A program made the translations under genes and the position numbers. A stretch of DNA of 64,000 bases from Sciurus carolinensis (lineage: Eukaryota > Chordata > Mammalia > Rodentia > Sciuridae), in contig NC_062217.1 of assembly GCF_902686445.1 (NCBI RefSeq), positions 88,841,758-88,905,757 on the forward strand, given 5' to 3'. The notes under the pieces are model-generated. The model was not told the DNA's origin. It ran no database searches and was given only the letters and a program-made list of their open reading frames with translations. Shown here one piece after another: positions 11,479 through 21,894 of this stretch; positions within the stretch are counted from its first letter, which is position 1, and each line of letters begins with the position of its first letter.

Positions 11479-11578
11479 NNNNNNNNNNNNNNNNNNNNNN
11501 NNNNNNNNNNNNNNNNNNNNNNNNNNNNNNNNNNNNNNNNNNNNNNNNNNNNNNNNNNNNNNNNNNNNNNNNNNNNNN
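11479..11578. other. Assembly gap of exactly 100 N
   Basis: A run of exactly 100 N, the conventional placeholder for a scaffold join of unknown size. The left contig ends inside plus-strand L1 ORF2; the right contig opens inside the G-rich 3' UTR of a minus-strand L1. The two sides cannot be parts of one simple element, so unknown sequence is missing or the join is wrong. Confidence 0.99.
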
Positions 11579-14500
11579 GCCTCCCCCCATTATGTATCAT
11601 CATTCACTTATCAAAGAAATCATTCAGTCTTTGGTTGTTTGGGATTGGTTTATTTCACTTAGCATGCTATTCTCTAACTCCATCCATTTGCCTGCAAATG
11701 CCATAATTTTATTCTTCTTTATGGCTGAATAATATTCCATTGTGTATAAATACCAGAGTTTCTTTATCCATTCATCTCTTGAAGGGCATCTAGTTTGGTT
11801 TCACAATTTAGCTATTGTGAATTGAGCTGCTATAAACATTGATGTAGCTGTGTCACTGTAGTATGCTGGTTTTAAGTTCTTTGGGTATAGGCCAAGGAGT
11901 GGGATAGCTGGGTCAAATGGTGCTTCCTTTCTGAGTTTTCTAAGGAATCTCCATACTGTTTTCCAGAGTGGTAGCATCAATTTGCAACTCACCAGCAATG
12001 TGTGAGTGTACTTTTCCCCCACATCCTTGCCAACACCTATTGTTGCTTGTATTCTTGATAATAGACATTCTAATTGGGATGTGATGAAATCTTAGTGTAG
12101 TTTTGATTTGCATTTCTCTCATTACTAGAGATATTTAACATTTTTAAAATATATCTGTTGATTGCTAGTAGATCTTCTTCCATGAAGTGTCTGCACATTT
12201 CCTTAGCCCATTTATTGATTGGGTTATTTGTGTTCTTGGTGGAAAGTTTTTTGAGTTCTTTATAGATTCTGGAGATTAGTGGTCTATCTGAAGTGTGTGT
12301 GGCAAAGATATTATCCCACTCTGTAGGCTTTCTCTTTACATTGTTGATTTTTTCCTCTGCTGTGAAAAAATTTTTAGTTTGAATCTATCCCAATCAGTGA
12401 TTCCTGCTTTATTTCTTGTGCTTTTGGAGTCATGTTAAGGAAGTCTGGTCTTAAGCCAATAGGATGAAGATTTGGACCTACTTTTTCTTCTATTATGTAT
12501 AGGGTCTGTGGTCTAATTCCTCAGTCCTTCATTCATTTTAGTTGAGTTTTGTGCAGGGTAAGAGGTAAGGGTTTAGTTTCATTTTGCTGCATATGAATTT
12601 CCAGTTTTCCTAGCCCCATTTGTTGAACAGGCTTAATTTTCTCCATTGTATATTTTTGGCATCTTTGTCTAGTATGAGATAACTGTATTTATGTGGATTT
12701 GTTTCTGTGTCCTCTATTATGTACCATTGATCTATCTGTCTATTTTGGTGCCAATACCATGCAGTTTTTGTTACTGTTGCCCTGTAGTACAGTTGAAGTT
12801 CTGATATTGTGGTACCACCTGCTTCACTCTTCCTGCTAAGGATTGCTTTAGCTATTCTGGTTCTCTTATTCTTACAAATGAATTTCATGATTGCTTTCTC
12901 TATTTCTATGAGGTACATTGGGATTTTAATTGTAATTTCATTGAATCTGTATAGTGCTTTTCGTAGAATGCACATTTTGATAATATTAATTCTGCCTATC
13001 TAAGAACATGGGAGATCTTTCCATCTTCTAAAGTTTTTGTTAATTTCTTTCTTTAGTGTTCTGTAGTTTTCATTGTAGAGGACTTTCACCTTTTCTGTTA
13101 GATTGATTCCCAAGTATTTTATTTTTTTGAGGCAAATGTGAATGGGGTAGTTTTTCTAATTTCTCTATCAAAGGCTTCACCATTTGTGAATAAAAAATGC
13201 ATTAGATTTATGTGTATTGTTTTTATATCCTGCTATTTTGCTGAATTCATTTATGAGTTCTAAGTTTTCTAGTGGAATTTTTTGGGTCCTCTAAATATAG
13301 AATCATGTCATTGGCAAACAGTGGTATTTTAAGTTCCTGTTTTCCTATTTGTATCCTTTAATTTCTTCGGTCTGTCTAATTGCTTTGGCTAGAGTTTCAA
13401 GGATGATGTTGAGTAGAAGTGGTGAAAGAGAGCATCCCTACATTGTTTCAGTTTTTAGGGAGAATGCTTTCAGTTTTTATTCATTTAAAATATGTTGACT
13501 GTGGTCTTTGCATAGATAGCCTTTACAATGTTGAGGTATGTTCCTACCATTCCTATTTTTTCTGTTGTTTTGAGCATGAAGTCATGCTTTATTTTATCAA
13601 ATGCTTTTTCTGCATCTATTGAAATAATCATGATTCTTAACTTTAAGTCTGCTGATGTGGTGAATTACATTTATTGATTTCCAGATGATGAACCAAACTC
13701 GCATCTCTGGGAAGAAACCCATTTGATCAGGGTGTACTGCCTTTCAAATATGTTTTGTATGCAATTTGCCAAACTAGTGTTAAGAATTTTTGCATCTAGG
13801 TTCATCAGGGATATTGGTCTAAAGTTTTCTTTACTTGATGTGTCTTTTTTCTGGTTTTGGTTTGAGGGTGATACTAGCTTCATAGAATGAGTTTAGAAGG
13901 GTTCCCTCCTTTTCTGTTTCATGGACTACTTTGAGAAATATTGGAATGAGTTCTTCTTTATAGGTCTTATAGAACTTGGCTGAGAATCCATCTGGTCCCA
14001 GACTTTTCTTGGTTGGTTGGTTGGTAGTCTTTTGACGGCTCCTTCTGTTTCATTGTTTGAAATCGATCTGTTTAAATTGTCTATGTCCTCCAGATTAAGA
14101 TTGGATGAATCATATATCTGCAGAAACTTGTTGATATCTTCAAAATTCTCTATTTTCTTGGGGTTTAGATTTTCAAAGTAGTTTTTAATTATGTTTTGTA
14201 TTTCAATAGCGTCTGTCATGATATTTCCTTTTTTATGACCAACTTCAGTAATTTGAGTTTTCTCTCTCCTTCTGTTCATTTGTGTGGCTAAGGGTTTATC
14301 AATTTTGTTTATTTTTCAAAAAACAAAGTTTTTGTTTTGTCAATATTTTGAATTGTTTCTTTTGTTTCAATGTCATCAATTTCAGCTCTGATTTTAATTA
14401 TTTCCTGTCTTCTGCTGCTTTTGGTGTTGATCTGTTTTTCTTTTTCTAGGGCTTTGAGCTGTAATGTTAGGTCATTTATTTGTTGACTTTTTCTTCTTTT

Positions 14501-15513
14501 ATTGAATGCGCTCCATGCAATGAATTTTCCTCTTAGTTCTGCTTTCAAAGCATCTCAAAGATTTTGATATGTTGTATCATTGTTCTTGTTTACCTCTAAG
14601 AATTTTTTATCCCTCCCCTGAAGTCTTCCGTTATCTGTGCACCGTTCAATAAAGCATTATTTAGTCTCCAGCTGTTGGAATAGTTTCTATTTTTTATTTT
14701 ATCATTGATTTCTAATATCGTTCCATTTTGATCTGATAGAATACAACATAGTATCTCTACCTTTTTATATTTGCTAAGAGTAGCTTTAAGTCATAACATA
14801 TGATCTATTTTAGAGAAGGATCCATGTGCATTTGAGAAGACAGTGTATTCGTTCATCAGTGGATGGAATATTCTATATATGTCTGTTAAGTCTAAATTAT
14901 TGATTGTGTTATTGAGTTCTATGGTGTCTTTGTTCAATTTTTGTTTGGAAGATAAGACCATGGCAAGAGAGGTGTGTTAAAGTATACCTAATATTATTGT
15001 GTTGTGGTCTATTTGGTTCCTGGAGTTGAGAAGGATTTATTTGATGTATATAGATGTGCCATTGTTTGGGGCATGAATATTTATGATTGTTATATCTTGC
15101 TGAATTATGCTTCCCTTAAGCAGTTTGAAATGTACTTCTTTATCCCTTCTGATTAACTTATGTGTGAAGTACACTTTATCTGATATGAGGATGGAAACCC
15201 CTGCTTTTTTACTGAGTCTGTGTTCATGGTATGCTTTTTACCCATCTTTTCACCTTTAGTTTGTAGGTATCTTTTTCTATGAGATGAATCTTTTGAAGGC
15301 AACATACTGTTGGGTCTTTCTTTGTAATCCAATCTTCCAGTCTTTGCCTTTTGATTGATGAGTTTAGGCCATTAACATTCAGGGCTACTATTGAGATGTG
15401 ACTTGTATTCCTGATTATTTTGCCTTTTTTTTGGTTTTTAACTTGACTTGGTTTCTCCTTTGATTGGCTTTTCCTGTAGGGTAGTTTCTCTCTTTGCTGA
15501 CTTCTGTTAAAAC
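11579..15513 (-). mobile_element. Minus-strand L1, 5'-truncated at the end of ORF1
   Basis: Reading leftwards from about 15513 the element contains the last bases of ORF1, the ORF1-ORF2 spacer, a complete-length but broken ORF2 and the beginning of the 3' UTR, which is cut by the gap. The left contig edge (a CTCCCCCCATTATG word) matches the 3' UTR position at 44363-44376 of the complete minus-strand L1, immediately next to the telomere-like tract there. The 3' end, A-tail and target duplication are lost in the gap. Confidence 0.93.
11690..15419 (-). pseudogene. L1 ORF2 (endonuclease/reverse transcriptase), many breaks
   Basis: The domain order is complete. The endonuclease start is at about 15419, where the start codon is lost. 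RT blocks follow, including open pieces at 14309-14548, 13926-14279 and 13671-13883. The thumb/C-terminal region is at 12610-12975 and the cysteine-rich terminus at 11801-12122 (a CGGKVHSHI-like block). Each piece is separated by frameshifts or stops, so no functional protein is possible. It is clearly more diverged than the L1 ORF2s at 36230-39965 and 44448-48219. Confidence 0.9.
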
Positions 15514-15548
15514 ATTTTTTAAACTATACACAAAAGTGTCAGACAGAA

Positions 15549-15594
15549 AGACACACACACAGACACACACACACACAGACACACAGAGAAAGAG
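15549..15594. repeat. (ACAC)/(AGAC) microsatellite
   Basis: Interrupted ACACAC runs with AGACAC inserts, just beyond the 5' end of the truncated minus-strand L1. Confidence 0.9.
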
Positions 15595-18451
15595 AACACC
15601 AGTTTAAATACCTATAAAATTCAAAAGAACATTCCAAAGCTAGATAATTAATATTAATTTCCTAGAAACTAGTTTAACTAAGACTATTCCTGTTCTCTAT
15701 TGGAGGTTATATGCATAGTTAGCTTACTTTCCTCATGGAAAGGAATACCAGGTGAGGAAAAGAGGATGCTGACCATTTGATCTCTTATTGAAATTTGTCT
15801 TCTCCTAATTATTAGGTTCTTTGCTAGGCAATGAAGAAATTTCTATTTTAAGTCAAGTTGTAAGTTTGGATTATTCTGAGGACACAATTTATTTGAAAAT
15901 TTGAGAGTGGTTTGTGTCTTAAAGTAACCAGTGTAACAGGATTTATCTTAGCATGAGCATTAAACATGTGTCTTACCAATTTTATCCAGGAAATGAGAAA
16001 AATCTAGTGCTACTGACCATAGTCAAATAGATGGAAAGAAGCCATCATATATTCCCATGGTCATATTCCAAGAGTTGAGCTGTTTAAATGTAATAGTTAT
16101 ACATTATTACTACATGATTAAGCCTATACCAGATTGGCCAAAGCATACCACATTTAGTATAATAGATTTATAAGAAATCATTTTATTTTTCTACTAACTA
16201 CTTGGCAAATCTCCTATATAAACCCTCTCTGCACTAATTTTTTAAAAATAATTTTATTGCTAGATTTCATGCCAGTCACTTGAGACTATTCAAACCATGT
16301 CATTTCAGTTCTAAAATCCACTCTTGTTCATTTGTAAATCCCATCGAAAGCAATTCTCCTTCCTTCCTTCTATTTTAGTCTAAGTAGTGCGGCGACTTCA
16401 GCAGCTTGCAGTCTTAAGAGGGGATTGGAATGGGGGTAGGATAATTTCTTATTCCCTGACCTATTCTCTTTCCTTTACTTTTTCTTTGCTATTGCACGAG
16501 GAACAGAAAGATTGAAAAATGTATCTAAATAACTGGACTTGTTCCCCTGTATAAAAAGAACTAGTTTAACATAGTGCATAATGACAAGGTACTATTGAGT
16601 TATTTTGAGGACCCTGTGGTTCCAGCTTTCAGTCCTCAAAGGTTCAATTTCTTTTCATCTTCCTGTTTTTCTCAGTCTATTCACTAAACATAAATATGAT
16701 TCATAACATCAAAATTTTGAATCAGATTCCCAGCATAGAGTAATGAAAAATTAATGAATTATTTACACACCTCTGTGTTGCATCAGTGTGCCAAAAAGTG
16801 TTGGCGACCCATCCAGAGAATAATATCTGGAAACTGTTACTACTCCTGAAGAACAAGTCAAAGAAACAGAGTTAATAAATTTCAGTGAAAGTCAGAGTTG
16901 TGCAGGTGGAATTATCTAGTGGGGTCTTGGCTTTAGTCATTGAAGAAAGGCTTCTGAACAGGAGATGAGGCTTAGGGACAAGATTACAGTTGCTGGCAAA
17001 GAAGGTATGGGAGACATTTCTCTCCACCCACCTTCTTACACCCTACAAATGCTTCTTAAGAGAGAATCCCATGTGGATACTAGGGTGTTAGAACCTGTAC
17101 AAAGCAGTACAACATATCCCAGAGAAAACTTAAAACTGAATCTGGAGCAGTGAACAGAGGCTACATAGCTCTTCATTTTTTGCACATACCATTTATTCAC
17201 TCATTTGCTGAGTAATTTTATTGTTCTTACTTTCGTGTTTGTTCACATATTAAAAGAAGGTGGACCAAGTCCAGCTTCTTCAAATAATGTGCAATTGACA
17301 ATGAAGGAAATCTTTATTTGAGCCACATCAAAGAGCAATTGCACTTTCCCCCACCAATATAGTCTCTCTACTTCCTTCATCTCCACATTCATCAGAGGTC
17401 TCAGACACTTGGAAAGTCCACAGGTGCAATGCTTAACAGAGAAGGACACTGAAAAGTTCCTAAATTATCATTACAAATGATTATGCCCTCTTATGGGGGA
17501 GGAAGATCCTTGCCATTTCCTATCCAAAGTAGAGCATAATAGGAGGAATAACCTTCCTTTAGGAATCAGTATTCTCACAAATATTTGATTGACTTTGAGC
17601 ATATTCCTTATATTAGTTGAGCGATAAAGGGGTGGCATGAATGGTAGCATATTTTTCTTTTCTCAACTACTCAGTGAATACTGAAAAATTTTTCACCCTT
17701 GAGGGTGATTCTTTCTGTTCAAAGTATGGGGAACTTAATACAGTTTTTAATGTAATATTTTTAGGCACCAGAAAAATAAAACATTCCATAAAATGCAAAA
17801 GATCTATTTTGTATTACTTCAGTGGATATTTGATTAAAATCTATAGGCCAATATTCTCAAAATAGGAGGGCAGAAGAAAAGAGAAAGAGGTTGGTGAACT
17901 TAGAGCTTTGGACAGAATTGATCTTTTTCCAATGTGTTGTATTCTATACCATGTGACTCCCTTGCCGTTTCTGTAATCATATAATGTTAAGAGTTTGAGT
18001 GCTTTAGAGATACTCTAAACTAATAATTTTGAGAGAGAATTTTAGATAGGGAATTAAAAGTTTATGTTGATGGCATTTCTGATTAATGTAGACCCTTCAT
18101 TCTTATAGTAAATAATTTATGCCTGTTTCTTAAGTTTGTGCCTTATATACACACTCACATCACAAAGTCCTTGAAGAAAGAGTATCACTGCTCTTGAAGT
18201 TTTCACTAACCTTAGTCTCATTCTGGAGAGAATAATAAGAACTTAATAAAAGCTGACCAAACATATTTAATAGGCATTGAGTAAATTAATAATTACTCCA
18301 ATTTATAAGGGTTTGTAGTTGTTTCTTAAATATTAAGTGATCTTTACTGCATCTTGTTTTACCTGTTCAAACATATTTGATCTTAGCATAGGATCTTGGA
18401 ACATTTATATATTATGTATAATATTATATGTTTGTCTTTTGGTAGAGGAAG
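15595..18451. other. Unassigned AT-rich intergenic sequence
   Basis: I recognise no gene, conserved domain or repeat family in this stretch. Frames at 16965-17153, 17243-17449 and 17641-17865 are short, without recognisable domains and without plausible splice context. This is the longest apparently non-repetitive block left of the solo LTR. Confidence 0.5.
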
Positions 18452-18457
18452 AAGTTT

Positions 18458-19391
18458 TGCCGGGGTCCAGCCCTAGCAGGAGTCCATGGGTTCCACACCG
18501 GTAAACGGGGCGCGGGGAGACAGCGTCGGCGATGGATGGAGAATGAAAGACACAGACTCTAGTTCTGGTGCAATCAATCCCACTTTATTCTGGGGAGGGC
18601 TGGGTTTATATACAGTTTTCTTCAGGCTATAATGGCAGTCTTGTGGTTAATATTAAAGAAGTTTTCAAAGCACAGGCAGAAATTGTTTTTAACAAGGAAC
18701 AGAAAATTATGAGAAAACAGTAACCTTACAGATTATCCTTACCTATTCACAATTGTTTTAAAAATATCAAACTATTATTATCTAAACTCTATGTGACCTA
18801 AAACTATTCTTAATATTCTCGTGGTTAAAACAATAGACAAATAATCTCATGTGACTATCTCTACTAGGTCCATCTGGTTAATATCTGAATTGCTGAGTTA
18901 AGGGGTACAGGAGGGCAGCGGTCTCAATTGTAATTGTGTACCAACGTTTATTATAGGGGTGACATATTCTTTGTAGGAAGGAAGGAATGTTATGAAACCT
19001 TATTCTCTTACCTCACCATCACACATGAACAAAACCATCGTTAAAATTTAACCAGCCTGTTGGAGACAAAGGCAGATCTACAACTATTTTCTCCAGAGGC
19101 TTTCAGGGACTCATTGCACGGTTGCAAAATTATTTTTAATTTTGTTAATGGTAAAGACCCATTGTTTTTCAGATTGTAGGTAATATTTTCTAGAATTTTT
19201 GTTGTATTCCCTTCATCCCCTTAAGCAATCCGTTCAGACTGAAATGAGTAATATATTATCAGAAAAACACAGCAGAGAAAACACCATGCTCCGGAGCAAA
19301 ACATCCGGCAATTCCTTTTAGGATGAGCCTTTGCAATCATCCTCCAGAGGATCTTTGTCAAGCACTGGATGGAATTCCGGATGCCCCCGCA
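18458..19391 (-). mobile_element. Solo LTR of a class II (ERVK-like) endogenous retrovirus
   Basis: The 934-bp block begins TGCCGGGG and ends CCCCCGCA, giving the inverted TG...CA ends of an LTR. It is flanked by a perfect 6-bp duplication AAGTTT (18452-18457 and 19392-19397), the size made by class II retroviruses. On the minus strand U3 is about 780 bp, with a TATATAAA box (18605-18612) and an AATAAA signal (18584-18589). A CpG-rich U5 of about 120 bp ends at 18458. No gag, pol or env sequence lies next to it, so it is the product of LTR-LTR recombination. The exact family is unknown to me. Confidence 0.87.
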
Positions 19392-19397
19392 AAGTTT

Positions 19398-19605
19398 GTG
19401 TCTTCACATGCTTTGCTTTTAAATTATACGTCCAGTGAAATAACCCAAAATATACCAAGACTTAATTTTCAAAAAATGAATATATGTGTATATAATATAT
19501 AGCTATATTTATGTATATAAATATACAATGTATTTAAATAATCTTAAATATATTTTATATATTATATAAAAATTTATATAACTGTATATAAACAAACATA
19601 ATGTA
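19398..19605. repeat. AT-rich low-complexity stretch
   Basis: Imperfect TATA/ATATAA-rich DNA, strongest at 19478-19605, between the solo LTR and the next SINE. No gene is visible. Confidence 0.7.
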
Positions 19606-19612
19606 AAGAATA

Positions 19613-19843
19613 TATATATTTTTACTTATTTGGTACTGAGGATTTAACCAAGGGGCACTTTACCACTAAGCCATATACAAAGCCCTTTTTATTATCATTA
19701 TCATCTTTTTAAAAATTTTGAGACAGTCTCACTAACTTGCTGAGGGCCTCACTAAGTTGCCGAGGCTGACTTCAAACTTGTGATCTTTCTGTCTCAGTAT
19801 CCCAAGATCCTGGGATTATAGGCATGTGCCACCATACCTGGCT
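19613..19843 (-). mobile_element. Older dimeric B1/Alu-ID SINE
   Basis: Same architecture as the SINE at 728-936 but more diverged. On the minus strand the B1/Alu half (CCAGGTATGGTGGCACATGCC, CTATAATCCCAGGATC) is followed by a long A-rich linker and the ID half (GCTTTGTATATGGCTTAGTGG), ending near a TACCAAATAA tail. A probable 7-bp target duplication AAGAATA lies at 19606-19612 and 19844-19850. Confidence 0.88.
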
Positions 19844-19850
19844 AAGAATA

Positions 19851-20540
19851 AATATTGAGGAGGGGAAATTATACAAAAAAATTGAGAGACTTGAACTCTG
19901 GATTCCATGTCAGTAGGGCAAATAAATATTTGCAGTTTTTGAATAGTTTTTATTAAATGATAGTAACTCTCTTGCTGATAATTTAGTCCTTCCAACCTAT
20001 GTTCTCCTCTTTCAGGGCACTGATAAGAGATTAATTCTTATTGACTGGTAGCAGGACAGGGCCATTTTCATGCTTTTACACTTTAAACTTGCTCACTCAG
20101 AGCCTAGCTCAATCAGGTGATCCAAATTGAATATTTGCAAAATCCAAAGCCTCAAGAAAGAAAAAAAGATATGTCTCTAAGGGAAGTAAGATGTGAATCA
20201 ATAAGTTCTTCACTAACATAACCCACAGGAATCAGGGTGGTAGACATTTCAGGTTCTAGGTGAGTTTACTGAAGTAGCATACTGCCTTCTTCAACTCCTG
20301 GTTTGCCTTAATTGTGACATGAATATGGACAACTTATTTAATGTACCTGCCTCAGCTTACCCTCTGTGAAAGAAACAATACCATTATTTTTTAACTTGTT
20401 CTTTTTAAGTTTCTAAAATTCAGTATATGGGAAGTATTTTAAATAGTGTTCTCAAATAGAAAATGCTCATTAAATTTTTAAAACAATCAGATTTATAAGC
20501 AATGAAATACAAGTTTTTCTTAAAATAATATAATATATAA
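19851..20540. other. Intergenic sequence with a MIR-like fragment
   Basis: About 20290-20395 resembles a MIR core (TGCCTTAATTGTGAC... then TTATTTAATGTACCTGCCTCAG and a GTGAAAGAA word), weakly supported. The rest is unassigned. Confidence 0.35.
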
Positions 20541-21894
20541 ATGGCCTCATCAGGAGGAGAATATGGTGGAGTGGATCTAGGTAGCATACCCCAATGCCTC
20601 CTCAGACCAGAAAGGAAGCAGTTAAAGAACAGCAGACCAGACATGTGGATGACCAATAAATACTCTAAAACTCAATGTTGGACAGTTTAAGACTTGAAGA
20701 GGCTTGGATTTTGGTTACTGGACAGAAAATAAGTATAAAATTCCTTGACCCCAAAATCTGGCCAGGGTAGTGTACCTTTGTGCATGGGGGGCAGTAACAA
20801 AGAGAGAAAGAAGGAGAAGAAAAACCCAGAAGTTTATTTCCTTAAAAACAGCTGAAAAGAAAGACAAACCAAGTAAAAATGCAACAGGAACAACAATAAT
20901 CAGTGAAGGATATCAAGCAGTTTAACCCAAATTGTGGTCTGAAAGCCACAAGCCATGGCAGCTCTTTTGCAGAGTACATAGCTACCCTAGAAGAAATTAA
21001 TTCAGCACATTTTCTCCCCACCTTCAGGTAATAACAAGTCAAACCAGAAGAAATACCTCTGAAACGGGATATCACAATAATCCATCTAAATGGGACTTAT
21101 AGAATGATCATTGCTAGCAGAAATTTATTGAAACCTCCTCCCCCTCATCATAGACAAGTGGAGTGAAATGGAACAAACCCAAAAGCCAATCACTCCCAGG
21201 GAAGTGCTGGTCCTAAGTCAATGCTCAACACAACCTCTGGAAGAGATCAGGCAAAGACAGGGGTGGATGCCCACAAATCAGTCACAGGCACAGGCAGTGA
21301 GAACTCAGATGTGGGGGTGGAGGGCATCAATCTCTATCTTAGTCAGCAGAGGGGAGCAACATACATGAACCATAATTGTAGGCAGTGAGAACTCAGATGC
21401 AGACAGCCACCAGACTCTGGGACACTCTATGGAAGGTAGTGACTGCACAGTATCCCACAGTAGTCTGAGCAACATCCCTGAGCCCTGCATCCTATGCTTC
21501 TGCACTGAAAAGAAACAGTCAATGGATCAACACAACCCCTTCTGAGAATGCAGTCTCAGGTACGTGAGATGACAAACAAAAATCGGCTTGTGAGAAATTC
21601 ATGGTAACTAAAGAAGTTGCCCCTGTACTCTATCACCTCTAGGAGAATCCATAGTTGAAGAGTTATGGTTTTCTTCTAAGGGTCTCAAATACTGATGAAA
21701 TCTAAACCAGAAAGACTAAATAAGATTTTCTCCACCTTGGCATGGATTACTAGAAATAGCTCCAACCTCCATACTGATCTTAAATGTATTATTATTCATT
21801 TTGATTTGAGAGTTATTTTCCTAGTATTTGATATTGTGTCCTTATCCCATCTGATTGTATTTTGTCTAATATTTTAAAGCATTAATAAAGAGGC
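20541..21894 (+). other. Unassigned block, possibly an old L1 5' region
   Basis: The block begins with AATATGGTGGAGTGG, which looks like an aged L1 promoter start, and leads on the same strand to the L1 ORF2 pieces at 21895 onward. A 19-base word GGCAGTGAGAACTCAGATG is repeated at about 21294-21312 and 21383-21401, as in tandem 5' UTR units. I cannot recognise ORF1, so the assignment to L1 is tentative. The frames at 20842-21075, 21168-21368 and 21305-21505 have no recognisable domains. Confidence 0.3.

Noticed and set aside
8606..15513. One L1 inverted in its middle by twin priming across the gap
   Set aside because: The right-hand L1 has its own complete ORF2 and 3' UTR and is clearly more diverged, so these are two elements.
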